Source of the DNA: an uncultured Bacillota bacterium
GTDB taxonomy: Bacteria; Bacillota; Clostridia; Oscillospirales; Oscillospiraceae
DNA: 64,000 bases
Assembly: GCA_947073765.1 (NCBI GenBank)
Contig: CAMTMZ010000001.1
Span: 86,592-150,591, forward strand
Direction of reading: 5' to 3'
Position 1 is the stretch's first letter. Every line of letters begins with the position of its first letter. Shown here piece by piece: positions 58,348 through 64,000 of the stretch. Under the pieces are notes generated by a model that made no database searches, was not told the DNA's origin, and was given only the letters and a program-made list of their open reading frames with translations. The translations under genes were made by a program, and so were the position numbers.

Positions 58348-59133
58348 ATGCGTTTTGCGGAAAATCTAATGACCCTTCGGAAACAGCGGGGATGGTCTCA
58401 GGAGGAACTGGGCAGCAAGATTAAAGTTACCCGGCAGACGGTGTCAAAGTGGGAGATGGGACAGAGTACCCCAGAGCTGGAGAAACTGGTGGAACTGTCT
58501 AAGCTCTTTGACATGTCCCTGGATCAGCTGGTGGGTCTGGAAGAAGCAGGGGAGAGGAAGGATTGTGTTACACCCCATGATCCGCAGAGATCCGGTGTGT
58601 GGTCCTACGGCATGATCTATGAGTACATCAGTCCTATAAAGGTGTTTAGCCTGCCACTTATCCATATCCGATTTGGGTTTGGTCCTCAGTTGGCTAAGGG
58701 GATCATCGCCATTGGAAACTGTGCGGTTGGAGTTGTAGCCATTGGCGGAGGCTCCTTGGGACTGCTCGCGTTTGGTGGTCTCAGCCTGGGGCTCTTGGCT
58801 TTGGGGGGACTTAGCCTGGGATTGGCGGCCTTGGGGGGAGTTGCTGTTGGCGGCTTTGCCGTAGGTGGATGCGCTGTGGGACAGTGGTTAGCAGCCGGCG
58901 GCGGGGCCTTTTCCAACTACCTAGCCATCGGTGGAGGAGCATGGTCCAACGGGTTGGCCATCGGCGGTTCCGCCTATGGAAACATAGCGGTTGGCATCCA
59001 TGAAGCGAAGGGCACATTTGCCTATATCCGGGAGTTTGGACATCACATAGAAGATGTCTGGCGTACGGTCACAGAGCAGTTTCCCCACATGTGGGGTTGG
59101 GTTAGAGGGGTCATTCGGTGGGTATTAACCTGA
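58348..59133 (+). CDS. XRE-type regulator with glycine-paced hydrophobic repeat
   Basis: A 261-aa protein. ATG 58348 follows AAAAGGAGG. The N-terminal 65 residues are a Cro/CI helix-turn-helix (LRKQRGWSQEELGSKIKVTR, QTVSKWEMGQSTPELEKL). From about residue 110 to 215 the sequence has a five-residue rhythm with Gly at every fifth place (SLGLLAFGGLSLGLLALGG, LAALGGVAVGGFAVGG), then a short hydrophilic tail. It could pack as a pentapeptide-like beta-solenoid or as a membrane-inserting segment. Similar fusions occur in clostridial genomes; the function is unknown. The palindrome at 58183 is a candidate operator. Confidence 0.88.
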   Translation: MRFAENLMTLRKQRGWSQEELGSKIKVTRQTVSKWEMGQSTPELEKLVELSKLFDMSLDQLVGLEEAGERKDCVTPHDPQRSGVWSYGMIYEYISPIKVFSLPLIHIRFGFGPQLAKGIIAIGNCAVGVVAIGGGSLGLLAFGGLSLGLLALGGLSLGLAALGGVAVGGFAVGGCAVGQWLAAGGGAFSNYLAIGGGAWSNGLAIGGSAYGNIAVGIHEAKGTFAYIREFGHHIEDVWRTVTEQFPHMWGWVRGVIRWVLT

Positions 59134-59187
59134 CAGGCACTTTTCCTTTCTTCTATGCATAGCATAGGGGAAAAGGAGGTTTTCTCT

Positions 59188-59685
59188 ATGACGCTGCGCC
59201 CCTACGACCGCCAAACGGCGGTGGCCTACGCCCACCGCTGGGCTTACCACCGGAACCCGGATTTTTACAATTTCGATGAACTGGGAGGCGACTGTACTAA
59301 TTTCGCCTCCCAGTGTCTTTACGCTGGTTCCGGGGTGATGAATTATACTCCTACATTTGGCTGGTACTACAACAGTCAATATAGCCGGGCCCCAGCTTGG
59401 ACAGGGGTGCCTTATTTTTATAACTTTCTGACCCGAAAAAAGGAGAGTCCCGGTCCCTTTGGGGAAGAGGTAGACTTGAAAGGCGTACAACCTGGCGACT
59501 TTGTTCAGCTGCGTTTTGTGGAAGGAGCCTTTGCCCATAATCCTGTGATTGTGGCAGTGGGGAATATACCTGAATTAGACAACATCCTGGTCGCTGCTCA
59601 CAGTGAGGACAGCGACTACCGCCCTCTGTCCACCTACCCCATCCGGGAGTCCCGGTTTCTCCACATTATAGGGGTATATTGTTGA
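59188..59685 (+). CDS. Amidase_6 domain protein
   Basis: A 165-aa protein with one Amidase_6 (CHAP-related) domain. ATG 59188 follows AAAAGGAGG. The catalytic Cys is in LGGDCTNFASQCLYAG, followed by YTPTFGWYYNS, QPGDFVQLRF and the His-bearing ILVAAHSEDSDYRPLS. No signal peptide is seen, so unlike most wall amidases it may act inside the mother cell or be exported another way. Such short proteins often carry sporulation or wall functions. Single gene between the XRE and radical-SAM genes. Confidence 0.9.
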   Translation: MTLRPYDRQTAVAYAHRWAYHRNPDFYNFDELGGDCTNFASQCLYAGSGVMNYTPTFGWYYNSQYSRAPAWTGVPYFYNFLTRKKESPGPFGEEVDLKGVQPGDFVQLRFVEGAFAHNPVIVAVGNIPELDNILVAAHSEDSDYRPLSTYPIRESRFLHIIGVYC

Positions 59686-59710
59686 CTCGTTACTTTCCAT
59701 ATGATAGTAT
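59682..59710 (+). promoter_or_regulatory. Promoter of the radical SAM/SPASM gene
   Basis: TTGACT (59682-59687), 17-bp spacer, TAGTAT (59705-59710). The only upstream in-frame ATG (59701) lies between these elements, so it cannot be the start of a transcript made from here. Confidence 0.75.
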
Positions 59711-59736
59711 TGTCCTGTAAGAGAGGAGGGAAAGCT

Positions 59737-60585
59737 CTGCGGACACTGAAAAAGGCCTATTTAGAGATTACAAATTTATGTAATCTGCGCTGTGCTTTCT
59801 GTCCGGGTACCAAGCGAAAACCAGGGTTTTTGTCTCCGGAGGACTTTCGAATCTTGGCTACGAAGCTGCGTCCCCATACAGAGTATTTGTATCTTCATCT
59901 GATGGGAGAACCCCTCCTGCATCCCGAATTAGAGAAGATTTTAGACCACGCAAAATGGCTGAACTTCCGCGTGATAATTACTACTAATGGCACCTTACTC
60001 AGGGAGCAGGGCTCAGGACTGCTGGCTGCTCCAGCAGTGGAGAAGGTGAGCATTTCTCTCCACTCCTTTGAGGCGAATGGAAGCACAGGGCTGTCGGATT
60101 ATCTGCAATGTTGTATCGTTTTCGCCCGAAGGGCTGCTCAGGCGGGGAAGCGGTGCGCGCTGCGACTGTGGAATTTGGACAGCCCAGATACGAAGGGAGC
60201 AAACCAGTTGAATGACGCTATTTTGACGGCGCTGGAACAAGCCTTCCCCAGACCATGGAAGGAGGGGCGCCGTGGGACAACCCTGACTCCAGGCGTTTTT
60301 TTGGAGTGGGGAGAAAAGTTCAACTGGCCCGATCTGACCGCCCCCGATAGTGACAGTCCCAGCTTCTGCTACGGCCTGAGGGACCAAGTTGGGGTGTTGT
60401 GGGATGGTACAGTGGTGCCCTGCTGTCTGGATCATGAGGGAGATATCCCACTGGGAAATCTGTATCAGAAAACACTGGAGGAAATTTTAGACAGTCCTCA
60501 GGCACAAAATATCTACAATGGTTTTTCCCAGAGAGAAGCCAGAGCGGAGCTGTGTCGGCGGTGCGGTTTTGCTAGACGATTTTAA
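59737..60585 (+). CDS. Radical SAM/SPASM protein, apparent CTG start
   Basis: A 282-aa radical-SAM enzyme of the SPASM group. The cluster site is LEITNLCNLRCAFCPGTKRK (CxxxCxxC), then HLMGEPLLHPELE and IITTNGTLL. The C-terminal cluster region has CCLDHEGDIPLGNLY and ELCRRCGF, as in SPASM domains. AGAGGAGGG (59722-59730) stands 6 bases before CTG 59737, which begins the conserved RTLKKAYLEITN. No ATG, GTG or TTG lies between the promoter and this site. Substrate unknown; perhaps peptide or tRNA-linked. Confidence 0.85.
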   Translation: MRTLKKAYLEITNLCNLRCAFCPGTKRKPGFLSPEDFRILATKLRPHTEYLYLHLMGEPLLHPELEKILDHAKWLNFRVIITTNGTLLREQGSGLLAAPAVEKVSISLHSFEANGSTGLSDYLQCCIVFARRAAQAGKRCALRLWNLDSPDTKGANQLNDAILTALEQAFPRPWKEGRRGTTLTPGVFLEWGEKFNWPDLTAPDSDSPSFCYGLRDQVGVLWDGTVVPCCLDHEGDIPLGNLYQKTLEEILDSPQAQNIYNGFSQREARAELCRRCGFARRF

Positions 60586-60613
60586 AAGCGAAACGGTACA
60601 GGAATGAAATCAG

Positions 60614-60642
60614 ACAAGGGCGGGCTGGGTGCCCGCCCTTGT
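60614..60642. terminator. Convergent terminator
   Basis: A perfect 12-bp stem (60614-60625 / 60631-60642, loop TGGGT) between the radical-SAM gene and the CotJC relic. Confidence 0.85.
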
Positions 60643-60648
60643 TTATGC

Positions 60649-61125
60649 TTAGCCCCTTTCAGGGGTTTTGGGCTGAATTTTGTCAAATGCGGGGTTGGTG
60701 AGGTAAACATTTCGGGCATCCATTTTTTCTTTGCACAGCCGAAGACATTCACCGAACCGCTGGAAGTGAACGATTTCCCGCTCCCGTAAAAAGCGAATAA
60801 CATTATTTACGTCTGGGTCATCGGACAGCCTCAGAATGTTGTCATAGGTGAGCCGTGCTTTTTGCTCTGCCGCCAAGTCTTCTGTCAAATCGGCAATAAC
60901 ATCACCGGTGGACTGGATAGATCCGGCAGTCCAGGGGAAACCGGAGGCCGCAGTGGGGTAAACGCCAGTGGTATGGTCCACAAAGTAAGGGGCAAATGAG
61001 GGGTTGGCACGAATTTCTTCATCTGTGAGATTTCGAGTCAGCTGATGGACAATTGCTGCTACCATCTCCATATGACCTAGTTCTTCTGTACCGAGAAAAG
61101 GGTCAAAATGTATCGCTTTCTTCAC
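60649..61125 (-). pseudogene. cotJC: 5'-truncated CotJC (manganese-catalase-like spore coat protein)
   Basis: A 158-aa frame matching CotJC/manganese catalase from about residue 55 on: FLGTEELGHMEMVAAIVHQL, ASGFPWTAGSIQSTGDVIAD, LTEDLAAEQKARLTYDNI, and REREIVHFQRFGECL. CotJC proteins are about 190 aa. The first helix pair, which supplies one metal-ligand Glu, is missing; upstream the frame meets a TAA 21 bases before the GTG at 61125, and the next gene is a resolvase 49 bp away. I take it as a truncated gene. The three other metal-ligand sites remain. Confidence 0.75.
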
Positions 61126-61173
61126 AAAAACGGACAGGCATTACCAGTCGGCAGAGCTTTATGCGGCGATCCC

Positions 61174-61812
61174 TCAAGGCTGATTTGCGGCGGGGCATCG
61201 TTTGAGCCCCTGTGAGATCCCCCACTCCGTTGCCCGGCGGGTAAAAGTCTTTCGTGAAATACCCAACGATTTTCCTGCGGCAGTCGCAGTGACATACCCG
61301 TTCCACCAGTCCTCCGCCAGTTCTTCAAAGCCTTCGGGCATAGGGATGCGTTCAGGGCCAAAGCGAACGCCGCGTTCCAGCGCCGCCGCGATACCCTCCG
61401 CCTGCCGCTGGCGGATGAGCTCCCGCTCCGTCTGCGCCACGTAGCTCAAAAGCTGCAGTACAATATCTGCCACCAGAGTACCGGTCAAATCACGCCCCTC
61501 CCGTGTGTCCAACAGCGGCATATCCAGCACAACGATGGCGGCGCCCCTTGTTTTTGTAATGCAGGCCCACTGCTCCAATATCTCCTTATAGTTCCGCCCC
61601 AGCCTGTCGATACTCTTTACCACCAGCACATCTCCGGGCTGGAACATTCCCACCAGATTCTGGTACAAAGGCCGGTCAAAGTTCTTCCCCGACTGTTTTT
61701 CTACAGTAATGTGCTCCGGCGCTACGCCAAACTCCTGTAGAGCAACTACCTGCCGGTCCTCCTTTTGGCTGCGTGTGGATACGCGAGCATAGCCGTACAT
61801 CATGCCTGACAT
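61174..61812 (-). CDS. Serine resolvase/invertase family recombinase
   Basis: A 212-aa site-specific recombinase of the small serine family. ATG 61812 follows AAAGGAGA by 7 bases; an open extension to 61890 is not needed. The catalytic Ser is in YGYARVSTRSQKEDRQ (near residue 11), followed by EKQSGKNFDRPLYQNLV, VVKSIDRLGRNYKEI and a C-terminal helix-turn-helix (TATAAGKSLGISRKTFTRR). It looks intact. No partner transposase is nearby, so it may be a solitary resolvase or an element remnant that truncated cotJC. Confidence 0.9.
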   Translation of the reverse strand: MSGMMYGYARVSTRSQKEDRQVVALQEFGVAPEHITVEKQSGKNFDRPLYQNLVGMFQPGDVLVVKSIDRLGRNYKEILEQWACITKTRGAAIVVLDMPLLDTREGRDLTGTLVADIVLQLLSYVAQTERELIRQRQAEGIAAALERGVRFGPERIPMPEGFEELAEDWWNGYVTATAAGKSLGISRKTFTRRATEWGISQGLKRCPAANQP

Positions 61813-62030
61813 CCCGGTTCTCCTTTCTCTATTTTGGGAAATGTCGATATTATAAAGGAAAATCGTGACTTTCGGGCCAATTTCAATCAAAAAATGTGCT
61901 GTAAAAGTGATATTAAAGCAGTCATAGTGTGAATTTTTGTACCTATAGGGAAGGAAGGCGCGGACAGATCGTTGCAGCCTGGCCGCATGGAGACCAGAGA
62001 AAACAAATTTAAAAATTTTTTATTTTGGGC

Positions 62031-62057
62031 TAAACTATTGAGAAACTCTGCCGATAT
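62031..62057 (+). promoter_or_regulatory. Sigma-D (sigma-28) flagellar promoter
   Basis: TAAA (62031-62034), exactly 15 bp, GCCGATAT (62050-62057): a textbook sigma-28 promoter for the flagellin gene. Confidence 0.9.
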
Positions 62058-62059
62058 GT

Positions 62060-62267
62060 AACAATGAAAACAGCAAGAAAGCGCCTCAGCTGCGTGTATG
62101 ACGCCTGATAGGTTTGTTTTCACCCGGTTTCGCGGACCGGTTGAAATAATTAGGAACAGCGCCACAAGCCAGAGCGTTAAAGGCCACAACGCTTTGACGG
62201 CGCACCACAGACCTGTGCCGCACGGTATGGAAGCCGCGGGCACACTAATTTAGAAAGGAGCACAACC
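62060..62267 (+). promoter_or_regulatory. Structured flagellin leader
   Basis: About 205 nt of untranslated leader. It can form hairpins CCGGT/ACCGG (near 62134-62150), GCGTT/AACGC (near 62177-62196) and GTGCC/GGGCAC (near 62215-62243). AAAGGAG (62254-62260) is the ribosome site. Leaders of this kind in Bacillus hag are bound by CsrA at GGA motifs, but no site here is specific enough to claim it. The 110 bp before the promoter (61900-62030) hold no gene. Confidence 0.5.
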
Positions 62268-64000
62268 ATGCGCATTCAACACAATATTATGGCGATGAAT
62301 GCCTATCGCAACTACAACATCAACACGAAGGCTCTGTCTGGCAACCTGGAGAAGCTGTCCTCCGGCTACAAGATCAACCGCGCCGGTGACGACGCCGCCG
62401 GTCTGGCTATTTCCGAGAAGATGCGTGCTCAGATCACCGGCCTGGATGCCGCAAGCAAGAACGTCAAGGACGGTATCTCCCTGGTGAAGACCGCCGAAGG
62501 TGCTATGCAGGAAGTTCAGGACATGCTCAACCGCATGGTCTACCTGGCCACTCAGTCCGCCAACGGCACCTATGACAACGAAGTGGACCGCATGAACCTC
62601 CAGAAGGAAGTTGACCAGCTCCAGTCCGAAATTAACCGTATTGCTGACTCCGCCAACTTCAACGGCATCAAGCTGCTGGACGGCTCTCTGGATACCAGCT
62701 TGAAGACCACCAGTGAGACTGATCTCTTCACTGATGGCACTCTTACCGTTGTTGCCGATGGTCAGTTGGGCAAGAAAGCCCAGGCCGGTGTCTTCGAGGT
62801 CGACTTCACCGGCTTTGAGGCTACTGCTGCCGCTGATGGCGATGTGAAGGTCAATGTGTTTGGTCAGGATGTTACGGTCAAGGCCGGTGCAAAGAAGGGC
62901 GACAAGATCACCGGCGAGATGGTCGCTGAGGCTATCGCGACGCATTTTGACGGCTCAACCGCTGCCAAGGGCGATTATACTGCTGACTATAACATTAAAC
63001 TTACCGGTGAGCAGAACGGTGAAAAGGTCACCCTTACCATGAGCGATGCCCCCTCCAAAGCATGGAATGAGTCGGCTTCTCCGGCTGCCGCTGCTGCTGC
63101 TGCAAATGGTTTCGCATTTACCAATGCGACGGTGGCGCCCAACGGCGATCAAGTTGCCGGTAACCAGTCCTACGGCGGAATGGTTAAAGTCCTTACCGAG
63201 CCGGTGGACAGCTCCGCAGGTCGGGAGTATGCCCACGCTCTCCTCGACCTGACCAAGCTGACCATTGAGGACGGCACCACTCTGACCATTGGCGACACCA
63301 CTTATACCTTTGCCGTGGGCAAGGGCAGCGCCCACAAGGATGGCGAAAATGTTATCGACCTGACTGACATGACCCAGGTCGATATGACCCAAAAGCCCAT
63401 CGCCGGCAAGGTGGCCAGCCGTGTCACCACTGCGGCCAAGGATAACAAGAACTTCACTGTCACCGCCAGCAGTGCCGTGGGCGTTACGGGCAGCGGTCTC
63501 ATTTCCCTTACCGAGAAAGAGGGCGGCGTGGACACCGACAACTACAAGCTGGAGGGTAAACCGAACAGCACTGTTGCTACAAACAAGGACGGTGACTGGA
63601 CCGGTTTTGTGAAGACCGGCAAGGTTGACACCGCCAACATGGGCACTGCCCTGACCCTGCAGATCGGTGATACCTCCGACAGCTACAACCAGCTGAAGGT
63701 CTCCATCGGCGATATCCACACCTCCGCTCTGGGCATTGACAAGATCAGCATTGCCACCCAGGAGGGTGCCGCCGCCGCTGTCAACACCATCAAGACCGCT
63801 ATCAACAATGTTTCCTCCATCCGTGGTACCCTGGGCGCTACCCAGAACCGTCTGGAGCACACCAGCAACAACCTGTCCGTCATGAAGGAGAACATCCAGG
63901 ACGCCGAGTCCACCATCCGCGACACCGACATCGCCGAGGAAATGATGAGCTACACCAAGAACAACATCCTGGTGCAGTCCGCCCAGGCCATGCTGGCCCA
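62268..64000 (+). CDS. Flagellin, 3' end outside the window
   Basis: Main filament protein; 577 codons are visible and the reading runs off the window, probably about 15 residues short. The conserved D0/D1 N-terminus MRIQHNIMAMNAYRNYNI, LSGNLEKLSSGYKINRAGDD (with AAGLAISEKMR) and the C-terminus TLGATQNRLEHTSNNLSVMK, DAESTIRDTDIAEEMM, ILVQSAQAMLA are intact. The middle of about 330 residues is an extra surface domain rich in Thr, Gly and Lys. Codons are strongly C-ending, as expected for very high expression. Sigma-D promoter upstream. Confidence 0.95.
   Translation, partial: MRIQHNIMAMNAYRNYNINTKALSGNLEKLSSGYKINRAGDDAAGLAISEKMRAQITGLDAASKNVKDGISLVKTAEGAMQEVQDMLNRMVYLATQSANGTYDNEVDRMNLQKEVDQLQSEINRIADSANFNGIKLLDGSLDTSLKTTSETDLFTDGTLTVVADGQLGKKAQAGVFEVDFTGFEATAAADGDVKVNVFGQDVTVKAGAKKGDKITGEMVAEAIATHFDGSTAAKGDYTADYNIKLTGEQNGEKVTLTMSDAPSKAWNESASPAAAAAAANGFAFTNATVAPNGDQVAGNQSYGGMVKVLTEPVDSSAGREYAHALLDLTKLTIEDGTTLTIGDTTYTFAVGKGSAHKDGENVIDLTDMTQVDMTQKPIAGKVASRVTTAAKDNKNFTVTASSAVGVTGSGLISLTEKEGGVDTDNYKLEGKPNSTVATNKDGDWTGFVKTGKVDTANMGTALTLQIGDTSDSYNQLKVSIGDIHTSALGIDKISIATQEGAAAAVNTIKTAINNVSSIRGTLGATQNRLEHTSNNLSVMKENIQDAESTIRDTDIAEEMMSYTKNNILVQSAQAMLA

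Noticed and set aside
62250..63860. Two long minus-strand frames opposite the flagellin
   Set aside because: Caused by the C-ending codons of the flagellin; no start sites and no protein-like composition.
1..64000. CRISPR array, rRNA operon or prophage
   Set aside because: No regularly spaced repeats, no rRNA sequence and no phage structural genes are present.

Overview
The window reads as chromosome of a Gram-positive, spore-forming, flagellated, fermentative anaerobe of the Clostridia, most like the gut Oscillospiraceae (Flavonifractor / Intestinimonas / Oscillibacter type). The reasons are the high-GC coding style, strong AGGAGG ribosome-binding sites, clostridial sporulation genes (yqfC-yqfD, ylbJ, a SpoIVFA/SpoIVFB-like pair, a CotJC relic), a T-box, acetate kinase, a Na+-pump decarboxylase beta subunit, and a flagellin behind a sigma-D promoter. 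This is inferred from gene content; no rRNA is present.

Layout. 1-9.5 kb: M18 aminopeptidase (cut by the window edge), HAD phosphatase, a chemoreceptor whose long leader folds as a multi-hairpin RNA and which is translationally coupled to an FMN-binding lipoprotein, cardiolipin synthase plus phosphodiesterase, and three small conserved proteins. 9.5-16.8 kb: wecB-tagO wall-precursor genes, trpS, a GIY-YIG protein, a large unknown membrane protein, gltX. 17-20.2 kb: nth, then yqfC-yqfD-phoH. 20.3-23.1 kb: an AT-richer accessory island between phoH and tRNA-Pro(CGG), holding a sigma factor, a DUF4367 membrane protein, two related unknown proteins and a serine-recombinase relic. 23.3-29.7 kb: SpoIVFA/SpoIVFB-like pair, the TIGR03960/TIGR03936 radical-SAM pair, small proteins, then a yybP-ykoY-type riboswitch with terminator ahead of an oadB-like pump gene and a 44-residue OadG-like partner.

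29.7-43.4 kb: DUF6514-like protein, ylbJ with a four-cysteine protein that appears to start at ATT, a DUF2804-YgjP-rarA-TSUP operon, DUF3810, tmcAL, ackA, two radical-SAM genes around DUF951, and a SleB-type wall hydrolase. 43.5-53.4 kb: one long, tightly packed operon nusB-tsaD paralogue-xseA-(frameshifted secreted ORF)-xseB-ispA-dxs-tlyA-nadK-argR-recN, linking RNA, DNA-repair and isoprenoid functions. 53.5-60.6 kb: an NSS transporter, a RibD/DHFR-like protein, a T-box with apparent Tyr specifier (TAC) controlling an EamA transporter and tyrS, an XRE regulator with a glycine-paced hydrophobic repeat, an Amidase_6 protein and a radical-SAM/SPASM protein that appears to start at CTG. 60.6-64 kb: a 5'-truncated CotJC gene next to a resolvase, then the flagellin, cut by the right edge.

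Best leads for something new: the structured RNA leading the chemoreceptor/flavin-lipoprotein pair; the Mn-type riboswitch before a Na+ pump gene; the two apparent non-canonical starts (ATT, CTG); and the recombinase-scarred island beside tRNA-Pro. No CRISPR array, rRNA, phage structural genes or complete transposon was seen.
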